From Sphingomonas sp. KRR8 (GTDB lineage Bacteria; Pseudomonadota; Alphaproteobacteria; Sphingomonadales; Sphingomonadaceae), in NCBI RefSeq assembly GCF_023559245.1, contig NZ_CP097462.1:1612001-1676000 (forward strand): 64,000 nt of DNA. The letters are read 5' to 3'. Below, in pieces: positions 1-8,179 of the stretch (position 1 is its first letter; each line of letters opens with the position of its first letter). Both the position numbers and the translations under genes were made by a program. The notes beneath the pieces were generated by a model. The model had not been told where the DNA came from and did no database searches. It worked only from the letters and a program-made list of their open reading frames with translations.

Positions 1-2
1 TC

Positions 3-1106
3 CCGGACGTCGCGGTCCGCGACATCGCCTTCCAGACTCGCGACGACGACATGGTGCTGGCGACGCACGGGCGGGGGATCTGGATCGTCGACGACATCTC
101 ACCGCTGCGCAGCCTCGATGCATCCACACTGGCGGCCGACCTGAAGCTCATTCCGTCCCGGCCGGTCGAACAGCGCCTGCGCGGCAGCGGTGGCTGGGCC
201 GAGGGGGATGCCACCTACGCCGGTCAGAACCCGCCGGACGGCGCGCAGATCAGCTACTATCAGCGCGCCCGGCACGTCATCGGTCGGATGAAGGTCGAAA
301 TCCTGGACGCGAATGGCGCGGTGGTGGACGAATTGCCGGCCGCTCGGCGCAAGGGGCTGAACCGCATCAGCTGGTCGATGCTGACCAAGCCGCCGCAGGT
401 CCCGCCGGCCGCCTCCATCGCGGGCGCTTCGACGCAGGGACAGCGAGTCATGCCGGGTCGTTACACGGTGCGGATCACCAAGAATGGCGTAGCGGAAACG
501 ATGCCGCTCGACGTCGTGCTCGATCGCCGCGCGACCTACACGCTCGCGGATCGCAAGGCACAGTATGACGCGGCCGAGCGGGTGAAGTCGCTTTTCTCGC
601 GGATGAGTACTCTTGCCGCCAAGATCGCCGCCGCTCGTGAGGGTGCCGAGCGGATCGCTGACGACAAGGGTGCACCCGCCCCCACGCGGGAGCTTGCCGA
701 GAAAGTAGCGGAGCGCGGTGACGTACTACGCAAGCAGATCGCGGCGACCACCGAGGGTGGCGCGATCACGGGTGAAGAGCGGCTGCGCGAACATACCGAT
801 ACGGTCTACGGTGCGATCACCACCACTGACGGCGCCCCGACCGCTTATCAGCTTGCGCGAGTGGAAGCCCTCGAGCGCGAACTAACCGACGTGGAACGGG
901 ACTTCGCGGCGCTTCAGTCCGGTGACCTCCAGCGCCTCAACGGCGCTTTGCAGCAGAGCGGCAAGCCAGTCATCAACGTGGCCGACGTCAGCTTCGATGC
1001 CGACGAGGCGCGCGGCGGCCCGCTCAGCGCGCTGGCGGCGGGCCTGCTGGGCACGCGCTTTCTCGGGGATGCGTCGCTGCTCGCGCAGACGGGTGAACGC
1101 GACTGA
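3..1106 (+). CDS. BNR/VPS10-type beta-propeller protein, C-terminal part (5' end outside window)
   Basis: The reading frame is open from base 3, so the gene begins upstream of the window; the first ATG at 51 is internal. The motif LATHGRGIWIVDD is typical of the last blade of WD40/YVTN/BNR (sortilin-like) repeat proteins often annotated as glycosyl hydrolases. After it comes an Ig/FlgD-like segment (MKVEILDANG ... GRYTVRITKNG) and then a helical, probably coiled-coil tail of about 180 residues. No catalytic residue can be assigned from this part. These proteins are usually exported, but the signal peptide is not in view. The gene converges on the next, minus-strand gene with a 13-base gap. 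Enzymatic function is unproven. Confidence 0.7.
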   Translation, partial: PDVAVRDIAFQTRDDDMVLATHGRGIWIVDDISPLRSLDASTLAADLKLIPSRPVEQRLRGSGGWAEGDATYAGQNPPDGAQISYYQRARHVIGRMKVEILDANGAVVDELPAARRKGLNRISWSMLTKPPQVPPAASIAGASTQGQRVMPGRYTVRITKNGVAETMPLDVVLDRRATYTLADRKAQYDAAERVKSLFSRMSTLAAKIAAAREGAERIADDKGAPAPTRELAEKVAERGDVLRKQIAATTEGGAITGEERLREHTDTVYGAITTTDGAPTAYQLARVEALERELTDVERDFAALQSGDLQRLNGALQQSGKPVINVADVSFDADEARGGPLSALAAGLLGTRFLGDASLLAQTGERD

Positions 1107-1119
1107 TTCTGGCCGGCGC

Positions 1120-1851
1120 CTAGAAGCGGAAGCCGTACTCGACCTGCAGCCGGAGCAGTCCGCGCGCGTCGTCGCGGGCTTCGCCGAGGGCAAACAGGTA
1201 GCCGAGTTCGAATCCAAGCTCTCCCCCACCCTCCTTGGGTTCGAGCTCGTACTTGAGGTTGGGGCCAACGAAATGCTCGCCGTGAGTGGTCAGGTGCCTG
1301 GACGAGCCTAGTTCGCCGAGCGCCATCACACCGAGCCGAAACTCGTCGGCGACTTCGGTGTCTGCCGACGCAGCGTAAGCGAATTCAAGCGGACCCCCTG
1401 CCCTGAGTTCTTTCTCCGCAATGAGGTTCAAGCGCGCGTCGAACTCTCCGATCGGCCTTTCAAGCAGCAACTTGGTCTCGAGGGCGTCGCGACCATGTCG
1501 ATTGGCGGCATATTCGACGAGCACACCAGACTGAATTCCCGCGACTTTGCCGAAGCTGACGATGGCTTCGACGCCGAAGGACTCGATCTCGCGCGAGCCG
1601 TTTGGGTCGCGGTGGGTGGCAAGTTCGAAGCCACCGTAGAAGCGCTTGGAAAGATGGTGTGCCACTTCGACCAGAAGGTCATCTTCGCGAGCATCCTCGC
1701 CACCGACCAGGCGGCCATAGCGGGACTCTATTTCGGTTTGCCCCGGCTCCAGCACCGGTGAGTAGACCTTGGTCGCAAGCTCACCTGCACAAGCTGGCGA
1801 GGCTGCAAACAAGAGGGCCGACGCGAGGCCGGCCAAATGACGATGACGCAA
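1120..1851 (-). CDS. Putative outer-membrane beta-barrel protein
   Basis: This is a 243-residue protein of unknown function. The N-terminus is a signal peptide (LAGLASALLFAASPACA, cleavage after about residue 22). The rest alternates polar and hydrophobic residues in amphipathic strands and ends in VEYGFRF, a terminal phenylalanine as in outer-membrane barrel signals. I infer an outer-membrane barrel of perhaps 10-12 strands. The start is TTG at 1851, chosen because a GGGGGG Shine-Dalgarno tract sits about 7 bases upstream and the signal peptide begins there. A palindromic metalloregulator-like site begins 27 bases upstream of the start, suggesting metal-dependent control. I do not recognise a named family; transport or structural roles are both possible. 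Confidence 0.65.
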   Translation of the reverse strand: MRHRHLAGLASALLFAASPACAGELATKVYSPVLEPGQTEIESRYGRLVGGEDAREDDLLVEVAHHLSKRFYGGFELATHRDPNGSREIESFGVEAIVSFGKVAGIQSGVLVEYAANRHGRDALETKLLLERPIGEFDARLNLIAEKELRAGGPLEFAYAASADTEVADEFRLGVMALGELGSSRHLTTHGEHFVGPNLKYELEPKEGGGELGFELGYLFALGEARDDARGLLRLQVEYGFRF

Positions 1852-1877
1852 GATTTACCCCCCCGATGGTCAAACAT

Positions 1878-1898
1878 GTTATTGCGAATAACTCGCAA
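1878..1898. promoter_or_regulatory. Candidate Fur/Zur-type operator
   Basis: Two overlapping palindromes are visible: GTTATT-GCG-AATAAC (1878-1892, perfect) and TTGCGA-ATAAC-TCGCAA (1882-1898, perfect arms). The second resembles the TGCGAAT-N-ATTCGCA form of Fur boxes; the first resembles GTTAT/ATAAC half-sites of Zur, though with 5 rather than 3 central bases. It lies just upstream of the minus-strand barrel gene. Which regulator binds is inference. Confidence 0.45.
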
Positions 1899-2019
1899 GA
1901 TCAAGTGAGCTGCATGTCATTTGGGCAGGCTCCTTCGATCGAAGCGCGGCGCCACCATGATGGGTGGCGGCACGTTTACCGACGCGCGACGGTCGATCGG
2001 GAATGACCGAATTGAAAAG

Positions 2020-2176
2020 GTGAGCGGACGTTCGTTCACCAAGGTCGCCACGGCCGAACGTCGGCAAATCGTAAGTGGTCGCCGGGGAGCAGTCGGTCCT
2101 GTTCCCACCAACAGCAGGCATGCGGAGTGTCTGCGGCCTGAGCGTCGGCAAATGGCCGTGAGCGGACGGTCTGCTT
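2020..2176. repeat. Intergenic short-repeat region
   Basis: The 453-base gap 1852-2304 has no convincing gene. It holds two copies of GTGAGCGGACG (2020-2030 and 2158-2168) and two of CGTCGGCAAAT (2059-2069 and 2143-2153). The reverse complement of 2161-2176 recurs exactly, 16 of 16 bases, at 27175-27190 in another intergenic region. This marks a dispersed, degenerate repeat family rather than coding sequence. Confidence 0.55.
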
Positions 2177-2304
2177 TCGGGCGCCGAAACAGCCTTCCAG
2201 CAATTAGTTCAGCCGGGCTGAGGATGTCTGCTCCGAATCATTGCTCCGGCAATTAGGTACAACTCCGCATCACGCCACTTCGCCCCTCCTGCCATTCATC
2301 GACG

Positions 2305-3513
2305 ATGCTGACCCGTGGCGAACAGATGCTGGCCTTACGCCAGCGGCGCATGGCGGAGTCCCCCGCGTTCCTGCGCGGTGGGTTCCGGCCCTTCTTCCTC
2401 GTTAGCGCGGCATGGGCGCTGGTGGCGCTGGTGCTGTGGCTCTGTAGCCTGGCGGGAGCGATCACGTTGCCTGTTCCAGACGCGCTCGCCTGGCACCGGC
2501 ACGAGATGCTGTTCGGCTTTGTCGTTGCGGCCGTGGCCGGCTTCATGCTTACCGCCATTCCCAACTGGACCGGCCGTCTCCCGATCGCCGGTTCGCCGCT
2601 CGCGGGACTGGTGCTGTTGTGGCTGGCCGGGCGGGCGGCGATGCTTGGGTCGGGGGTGATTGGACCGGCTGCGGCGGCGGCGGTGGATGTGAGCTTCCCG
2701 CTCGTGCTGGGCCTCATTGCCTTGCAAGAGGTGCTGGCGGCCAAGAACCGCAATGTGCCGGTGGCCGCGGCCATGCTGCTGCTGGCGGTCGCGAGCGGGC
2801 TGGACCACGCCGGAATGGCGGGCCTGGTCGCGGACCCGCTCCTTGGTGTGCGGCTGGGGATCGGGCTGATCACTTTGCTGATCAGCCTGATCGGGGGCCG
2901 AATTATCCCGAGCTTCACCCGCAACTGGCTCGCCAAGCGCGGCGAGACCAAGGACCTGCCGACGCAGCCAGGCCCCTTCGATCTGGTCACGATCGGCGCG
3001 ACGGCGATAGCGTTTCTCTTTTGGGCGGCGGCGCCCGAGTTCAAGCTGACCGGCCTGCTGCTGCTGTTCGCGGCGGCGCTGCAGCTGCTGCGGCTGCTAC
3101 GCTGGCAGGGCAGCCGGACAGCGGCGGACCGGCTGGTGCTGATCCTGCACGTGGCCTTCCTGTGGGTGCCGGTGGGGCTGGCCCTGCTGGGGGCGAGCAT
3201 CCTGACAGACCAGCTGCCACGGTCGGTGGCCATCCATGCGCTGATGGTTGGGGCCGCGGCCTCGATGATTCTGGCGGTGATGACCCGGGCAAGCCTGGGC
3301 CATACTGGGCGAGCACTGAAGGCGAATGGGCCGACTCAGCTGCTGTTCGGACTGATCACCGCAGCGGCGGTGACCCGGGTCGCGGCGCCACTCCTCAGTG
3401 AGCACTACACCGAGCTCATCCGGGCGAGTGCCCTGCTGTTCATCGCCGCCTTTGCCCTGTTCCTGCTGGCCTATCTGCCGGTTCTCGCGAGTCCTCGGAA
3501 GGGCGAGAAGTGA
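2305..3513 (+). CDS. nnrS: NnrS family membrane protein
   Basis: This is a 402-residue integral membrane protein with about 12 hydrophobic segments. It begins with the family signature FLRGGFRPFFL near residue 26 and carries the conserved histidines of the early helices (LAWHRHEMLFGF) and the GRIIPSFTRNWL region. NnrS proteins are haem- and copper-containing membrane proteins linked to nitric oxide tolerance in denitrifiers; the exact chemistry is not settled. The start at ATG 2305 is used, but ATG 2326 is also possible. It leads the nitrate-respiration region and is followed after 91 bases by nrdJ. No FNR-type box was found directly upstream. Confidence 0.88.
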   Translation: MLTRGEQMLALRQRRMAESPAFLRGGFRPFFLVSAAWALVALVLWLCSLAGAITLPVPDALAWHRHEMLFGFVVAAVAGFMLTAIPNWTGRLPIAGSPLAGLVLLWLAGRAAMLGSGVIGPAAAAAVDVSFPLVLGLIALQEVLAAKNRNVPVAAAMLLLAVASGLDHAGMAGLVADPLLGVRLGIGLITLLISLIGGRIIPSFTRNWLAKRGETKDLPTQPGPFDLVTIGATAIAFLFWAAAPEFKLTGLLLLFAAALQLLRLLRWQGSRTAADRLVLILHVAFLWVPVGLALLGASILTDQLPRSVAIHALMVGAAASMILAVMTRASLGHTGRALKANGPTQLLFGLITAAAVTRVAAPLLSEHYTELIRASALLFIAAFALFLLAYLPVLASPRKGEK

Positions 3514-3531
3514 GCCTTGCCGAGACGCGCA

Positions 3532-3545
3532 ATGATCTGGATCAT
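3532..3545. promoter_or_regulatory. FNR/FixK-type box upstream of nrdJ
   Basis: ATGAT-CTGG-ATCAT is a perfect palindrome and matches the TTGAT-N4-ATCAA consensus at 8 of 10 positions. Its centre is at 3538.5, so a class II promoter would start transcription near 3580. TATGAC at 3568-3573 lies exactly where a -10 element would be. This argues for translation from ATG 3605 rather than GTG 3563. Confidence 0.7.
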
Positions 3546-3604
3546 TCATCCTTCATGTTGCGGTGAGTATGACGCTCAGACACAAGATATTGGGTGAAAG
3601 CGCC

Positions 3605-5827
3605 ATGTTCGATATCGCCATCGCCGAGGAAATCTGGACCGCCAAGTACCGCTTCCGACCGATCGAGGGCGACGGAGACTCGAGCTTTGGCGAGACCGCC
3701 GCGCGGGTGGCGGAAGCTGTTGCGCAGGCAGAGGAGCCCGGCGTGCGCGAGGCCTGGGCCGCCCGCTTCGAGGAGGCGATCCGCGACTTTCACTTCATCC
3801 CCGCCGGACGGGTACTCGCGGGCGCCGGGACCGGGCGCACCGTGACGTTGTTCAACTGCTTCGTGATGGGCACCGTGCCCGACAGCCTGGACGGCATCTT
3901 CGAACATCTGAAGGAAGCCGCCGTCACCATGCAGCAGGGCGGCGGCGTCGGCATGGACTTCTCCACGGTGCGGCCGAGCGGTGCGCCCGTGCTTGGCGTG
4001 GGAGCGGAAGCGTCCGGTCCGCTGACCTTCATGGACTGCTGGGATTCCATGTGCCGGACGGTGATCTCCGCCGGGCAGCGGCGCGGCGCCATGATGGGCT
4101 GTCTGCGCATCGACCACCCCGACATCGAGGCATTCATCGACAGCAAGCGCGACGCCGCCCGCTTTCGCAACTTCAACATCTCGGTGCTGGTGACGGACGC
4201 CTTCATGCAAGCGCTAGAGGCGGACGCCGAATGGCCGCTCGTGTTCGGCGGAAGGACCTACCGGATGGTTGGTGCAACTGCGCTCTGGGAGCGTCTGATG
4301 CGTGCGACCTACGACTGTGCGGAGCCCGGAGTCATCTTCATCGACCGGGTGAACTTGGCCAACAACCTGGCCCATTGCGAGGCGATTAGCGCCTCCAATC
4401 CGTGCGGGGAGCAGATGCTGCCGCCCTATGGCGCCTGTCTGCTGGGTTCGCTCAACCTTGCGCGGCTGGTGAATCGGCCGTTCGAGCCCGACGCTGTGCT
4501 CGACGAGGAGCATTTGGGCGAGCTCACGCGCACGGCAGTCCGCCTGCTGGACAATGTCATCGACATTTCCCGTTATCCCCTGCCGGCGCAGGAGGCGGAG
4601 GCAAAGGCCAAGCGACGGATCGGCCTGGGGATCACGGGCCTTGCCGACGCCCTGCTGTTCACCGGCGCCGTGTATGGCAGTGCGGAGGCGGTGGCGCTGA
4701 CCAAACGCTGGCTGAGCGTGATCAAACGCGAGGCCTATCGTGCGTCCGCGCTTCTTGCCGCCAACAAGGGTGCGTGTCCGGTCTGGGACCCGGCGATGCT
4801 CGACACGCCCAACCTGCTGTCGCTTGATGATGAAACCCGGTCGCTGATCGAGGCGAATGGCCTTCGCAACGGCTGCCTGACGTCCATCGCACCCACCGGC
4901 ACGACGTCGCTGCTCGCCGGGAACGTGTCGTCGGGCATCGAGCCGGTGTTCGCCTACAGCTACGAGCGGCGCATCCGCAATCCGGATGGCTCGACCCGCA
5001 CGGAGCAGGTCGAGGATTATGCCATGCACGTCTGGCGCTCGGTAAAGGGCGACGCCATTCCGCCGGCCGACCTGTTCGTCAGCGCACAGACACTGAAGCC
5101 AGCCGATCACCTGGCGATGCAGGCGGCGGCGCAGGAGCTGATCGACAGCAGCATTTCCAAGACGGTGAACTGCCCCGAGGACATCGCCTTTGAGGACTTC
5201 GCCGAAATCTACATCGAAGGCTACCGGCTCGGCTGCAAGGGTATGACGACTTACCGGCCCAACGCGATCACCGGCTCGATCCTTTCGACCGTCAGCGAGA
5301 AAAAGGCGGAAGGCCTTGCGATTCACCCGCCGCTGGAGCCCCGCGGGGAAGCGCTCCATGGCACCACGTACAAGCTCAAGTGGCCCGACAGTGCCCATGC
5401 CGTCTACGTCACCATCAACGATGTCGGCGAAGGACCCGAGCGGCGGCCGTTCGAGATCTTCGTCAACTCCAAGAACATGGAGCATTACGCCTGGACACTC
5501 GGGCTGACCCGGATGATCTCCGCCATCTTCCGCCGCTCGCCCGACGTTGCCTTCGTCGCGGAAGAGCTGAAGGCTGTGTTCGACCCGCGCGGAGGGGCGT
5601 GGATGAACGGCAAATACGTCCCATCGCTGCTGGCGGCTATCGGCGACATCATCGAGCGCCACCTTGCCGGACTTTCGCCTCGGGAGACCGTGGTGGCGCC
5701 CCGACCCGAGCCGGAGGTCGCGGCCGCCGCGCCTCGGCCCGCGTGTCCGCAATGCGGATCCGCCAGCTTGGTGAAGAGCGAAGGGTGCAACACCTGCCTT
5801 GAATGCGGCTATTCCAAGTGCGGGTGA
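3605..5827 (+). CDS. nrdJ: Class II (adenosylcobalamin-dependent) ribonucleoside-diphosphate reductase
   Basis: This 740-residue enzyme reduces ribonucleotides to deoxyribonucleotides using adenosylcobalamin, without needing oxygen. Visible features are Cys85 in FNCFVMGT, the glycine-rich MQQGGGVGMDFS segment, and the active-site motif N265-P-C267-G-E269 that supplies the radical cysteine and its partners. The C-terminus has CPQCG (714-717) and CNTCLECGYSKCG, a cysteine-rich tail thought to relay reducing equivalents. ATG 3605 follows a GGTGAAAG ribosome site; the longer GTG start at 3563 would precede the predicted transcription start. No cobalamin riboswitch was recognised upstream. Its place beside nnrS and moaA, behind an FNR-type box, suggests it supports DNA synthesis during anaerobic nitrate respiration. 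Confidence 0.93.
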   Translation: MFDIAIAEEIWTAKYRFRPIEGDGDSSFGETAARVAEAVAQAEEPGVREAWAARFEEAIRDFHFIPAGRVLAGAGTGRTVTLFNCFVMGTVPDSLDGIFEHLKEAAVTMQQGGGVGMDFSTVRPSGAPVLGVGAEASGPLTFMDCWDSMCRTVISAGQRRGAMMGCLRIDHPDIEAFIDSKRDAARFRNFNISVLVTDAFMQALEADAEWPLVFGGRTYRMVGATALWERLMRATYDCAEPGVIFIDRVNLANNLAHCEAISASNPCGEQMLPPYGACLLGSLNLARLVNRPFEPDAVLDEEHLGELTRTAVRLLDNVIDISRYPLPAQEAEAKAKRRIGLGITGLADALLFTGAVYGSAEAVALTKRWLSVIKREAYRASALLAANKGACPVWDPAMLDTPNLLSLDDETRSLIEANGLRNGCLTSIAPTGTTSLLAGNVSSGIEPVFAYSYERRIRNPDGSTRTEQVEDYAMHVWRSVKGDAIPPADLFVSAQTLKPADHLAMQAAAQELIDSSISKTVNCPEDIAFEDFAEIYIEGYRLGCKGMTTYRPNAITGSILSTVSEKKAEGLAIHPPLEPRGEALHGTTYKLKWPDSAHAVYVTINDVGEGPERRPFEIFVNSKNMEHYAWTLGLTRMISAIFRRSPDVAFVAEELKAVFDPRGGAWMNGKYVPSLLAAIGDIIERHLAGLSPRETVVAPRPEPEVAAAAPRPACPQCGSASLVKSEGCNTCLECGYSKCG

Positions 5828-5844
5828 GGCAGCCCCAAATCTGT

Positions 5845-5858
5845 TCGATCCCCATCAA
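5845..5858. promoter_or_regulatory. FNR/FixK-type box upstream of moaA
   Basis: TCGAT-CCCC-ATCAA matches TTGAT-N4-ATCAA at 9 of 10 positions. The centre at 5851.5 places a class II start near 5893, about 23 bases before the moaA ATG. Confidence 0.6.
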
Positions 5859-5868
5859 GCCGTTGGAT

Positions 5869-5893
5869 AACGACCGCGCCTATCGCGGTCGTT
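5869..5893 (+). terminator. Hairpin between nrdJ and moaA
   Basis: AACGACCGCG (5869-5878), a CCTAT loop and CGCGGTCGTT (5884-5893) form a perfect 10-base stem, followed by the modestly T-rich CGTTTGCGTT. It most likely ends the nrdJ transcript. It also covers the position expected for the moaA -10 element. Confidence 0.6.
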
Positions 5894-5915
5894 CGTTTGC
5901 GTTAGAAGGCGTCTC

Positions 5916-6908
5916 ATGAGCCAGGCCGGTATGATCGACAGCTTCGGGCGGCGCATCAGCTATGTCCGGCTATCCGTCACCGATCGATGCGATCTCAGGT
6001 GCCGCTATTGCATGGCGGAGCGGATGGTCTTCCTTCCGAAAAAGGACATCCTCAGCCTGGAGGAGATCGTCGAGCTGGCCGACATCTTCATTGCGCGGGG
6101 GGTCAAGCGCCTTCGCCTGACCGGCGGCGAGCCACTGGTGCGCAGAGGCATCATGGACCTGGTGCGCGCCTTGGGAAGGAGGATCGGCCAGGGGCTTGAG
6201 GAACTCACGCTCACCACGAACGGCACCCAGCTGGAGAAAGTCGCGGGCGGCTTGGCGGAGGCGGGCGTGCGGCGCGTCAACGTCAGCCTGGACACGCGCG
6301 ACCCGCAGCGCTTCGCTCACATCACCAGGCGGGGCGAATTGAGTCAGGTGCTGCGGGGGATTGCCGCCGCGCGGGACGCGGGCCTGCACGTCAAGATCAA
6401 CATGGTGGCACTGGCCGGTCTGAACGAGGACGAAATCGCCGACATGCTGCTGTGGTGCGACGCGCAAGGTCACGACCTGACGCTAATCGAGACCATGCCG
6501 CTGGGGGAGGTCGAGGCCGACCGCACGGACCATTACCTGCCGCTCGACGCGGTCCGGCGAGGGCTGGAGGAACGCTTCACGCTGCACCCGTCGTTCCATC
6601 GTACGGGTGGGCCTGCGCGCTACTGGCAGGTGGACGGACGCGGCGTGAAGCTGGGCCTGATAACCCCGCTTAGTGAGAACTTCTGCGCCGGCTGCAACCG
6701 CATCCGCGTCGCCGCGACGGGCACGGTCTACGGCTGCCTCGGCCATGACCAGAAGGTCGAGCTGCGCGACCTCCTCCGGGATGGAGGGACCGAGCGGGTC
6801 AATGCCACGCTGGACGTGCTGCTCGCCGGCAAGCCCAAGGGACATGACTTCAACATCGCGGCAGCGAAGCCGGCGTTGGCTCGGCACATGAGCGTCACTG
6901 GGGGCTGA
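5916..6908 (+). CDS. moaA: GTP 3',8-cyclase MoaA
   Basis: This 330-residue radical-SAM enzyme, with MoaC, converts GTP to cyclic pyranopterin monophosphate, the first step of molybdenum cofactor synthesis. The N-terminal radical-SAM cluster motif is C25-x3-C29-x2-C32. The second cluster, which binds substrate, is C257-x2-C260-x13-C274. The protein ends in Gly-Gly, as active MoaA does. It stands apart from the other moa genes (20.9-23.8 kb) and sits between nrdJ and the exporter gene, with its own FNR-type box. Supplying cofactor for NarG under low oxygen is the natural reading. Confidence 0.96.
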   Translation: MSQAGMIDSFGRRISYVRLSVTDRCDLRCRYCMAERMVFLPKKDILSLEEIVELADIFIARGVKRLRLTGGEPLVRRGIMDLVRALGRRIGQGLEELTLTTNGTQLEKVAGGLAEAGVRRVNVSLDTRDPQRFAHITRRGELSQVLRGIAAARDAGLHVKINMVALAGLNEDEIADMLLWCDAQGHDLTLIETMPLGEVEADRTDHYLPLDAVRRGLEERFTLHPSFHRTGGPARYWQVDGRGVKLGLITPLSENFCAGCNRIRVAATGTVYGCLGHDQKVELRDLLRDGGTERVNATLDVLLAGKPKGHDFNIAAAKPALARHMSVTGG

Positions 6909-6916
6909 GCAGAGCA

Positions 6917-7666
6917 GTGCCGGCCGCCATCGATCATAGCGTATGGCTGCTTGCTTTTCTGATGCTGGTGGGTGCGGCGCTGTACAGCAGTGTCGGTCAC
7001 GGCGGGGCGTCGGCCTATCTCGCGCTGATGGCGCTGTTCGGCGTGCCTCCAGCGGTGATGAAGCCCACCGCGCTGGTGCTGAACCTGATCGTCGCCGGGC
7101 TCGGCTCTGCTCGCTACATTCGCGCGGGACAGTTCCGCTGGCGGACGCTGTGGCCGTTCCTGATTGGGGCGATGCCGTTCGCTTTCCTTGGCGGCTGGCT
7201 CAAGCTTCCGGGTGAGACCTACAAGCTGCTGGTCGGGGGGGTGTTGCTGGTTTCCGCGGTGCGCTTGTTGTGGCCGCGGGAGATCCGGGCGCTTAATGAA
7301 ACCCACGACCCGCCCATCTGGCTTGGCGTGCTGCTCGGCTGCGTGATCGGGCTGTTGAGTGGCCTCACCGGAACGGGCGGCGGCATCTTCCTGTCACCGC
7401 TGCTGCTGTTCTTCGCCTGGTCCGCGCCCAAGCCGACCAGCGGCATCGCGGCCGTCTTCATCCTGTGCAACTCGACGGCAGGGCTGCTGGGTAACATGGC
7501 GGCGGTAAAGACCCTGCCGCCTCACCTCTGGCTCTACGCCGGGGCGGTACTGGCCGGGGCAGCCATTGGCACGACGTTGGGCATCAGGTTCAGGGCGCCT
7601 GTCGTGTTGAAGGCACTGGGCGTGGTGCTGCTGGTCGCCGGGACCAAGCTGCTTCACCTCTATTAG
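6917..7666 (+). CDS. TauE/SafE family sulfite or anion exporter
   Basis: This 249-residue membrane protein has about 8 hydrophobic segments and two internally similar halves: SVGHGGASAYLALMAL near residue 24 and LSGLTGTGGGIFLSPLLL near residue 143. These are the TauE/SafE repeats. Family members move sulfite, sulfonates or related anions out of the cell; the substrate cannot be read here. GTG 6917 lies 8 bases after the moaA stop, so the two genes are probably co-transcribed. The 3' end overlaps the convergent neighbour by 4 bases. An organosulfur link to the nitrate genes is not obvious. Confidence 0.85.
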   Translation: MPAAIDHSVWLLAFLMLVGAALYSSVGHGGASAYLALMALFGVPPAVMKPTALVLNLIVAGLGSARYIRAGQFRWRTLWPFLIGAMPFAFLGGWLKLPGETYKLLVGGVLLVSAVRLLWPREIRALNETHDPPIWLGVLLGCVIGLLSGLTGTGGGIFLSPLLLFFAWSAPKPTSGIAAVFILCNSTAGLLGNMAAVKTLPPHLWLYAGAVLAGAAIGTTLGIRFRAPVVLKALGVVLLVAGTKLLHLY

Positions 7667-8037
7667 GCGCGCTGCCTTCCGCCGCGGTGGCCGTCGCAGG
7701 TGACGTCACGGATCCAGGTCAGCCCGCGAACCGCCTGGGGCCATCCCAACGTGGTGATCGCCAGAAACGCGACCTGATCCATCTCCTCCGGACCAATTCC
7801 TTCGGTGAGCGCCCGGCGCGCATGGCTGTGGGTCGCGCCCTCGCTGTCGGCACCAATGGCCAGTGCCAGGTTGACCAGGCGGCGCGTGCGCTCGTCCAGC
7901 GGACCCGCGTTGCTGGTCGCGGCGCCGAGCGCCTGGAAGGCTGCCCAGAGGTCGGGCTGCTCCTGAGCGATCTGACCGGCCGTTCCGGGAAGCGGTACCT
8001 CGGGCGTTTCGCTCATCTCGCTTCCGTCGCTGCTCAT
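7663..8037 (-). CDS. Carboxymuconolactone decarboxylase (CMD/AhpD-like) family protein
   Basis: This 124-residue all-helical protein carries the family core PLDERTRRLVNLALAIGADSEGATHSHARRALTEG, here split across residues about 45-80. AhpD-type members have a CxxC pair at the ATHSH position; this protein has no such cysteines but keeps histidines, so a thiol peroxidase-type activity is unlikely. The molecular role is therefore unknown. It is divergent from narK, and the FNR box between them is too close to its start (centre 47 bases upstream) to act as a standard class II site for it. It converges on the TauE gene with a 4-base overlap. Confidence 0.75.
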   Translation of the reverse strand: MSSDGSEMSETPEVPLPGTAGQIAQEQPDLWAAFQALGAATSNAGPLDERTRRLVNLALAIGADSEGATHSHARRALTEGIGPEEMDQVAFLAITTLGWPQAVRGLTWIRDVTCDGHRGGRQRA

Positions 8038-8077
8038 GCCGACCGACTCCCTATCCGTAACATCCCTGACTCAACGT

Positions 8078-8091
8078 TTGATGCAGATCAA
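8078..8091. promoter_or_regulatory. FNR/FixK-type box upstream of narK
   Basis: TTGAT-GCAG-ATCAA is an exact match to the FNR/Anr/FixK consensus. The centre at 8084.5 predicts transcription from about 8126, which excludes the ATG at 8120 and supports ATG 8180 for narK. Confidence 0.82.
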
Positions 8092-8179
8092 CAGCATGAA
8101 AGGCCGAAGGTGAGAGGTCATGCTGCGAGAGACTCCCGCGACTTCTTCGCGGGGCCATGACCCTTATCGGGGAACAGCG

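Noticed and set aside
1921..2256. A 111-codon plus-strand frame between the barrel gene and nnrS
   Set aside because: It is built on the intergenic repeats, has no ribosome site and no recognisable protein features.
3514..3604. Cobalamin riboswitch upstream of nrdJ
   Set aside because: The leader between nnrS and nrdJ is only 91 bases, with no B12-box-like sequence, and is largely taken up by the FNR-type site.
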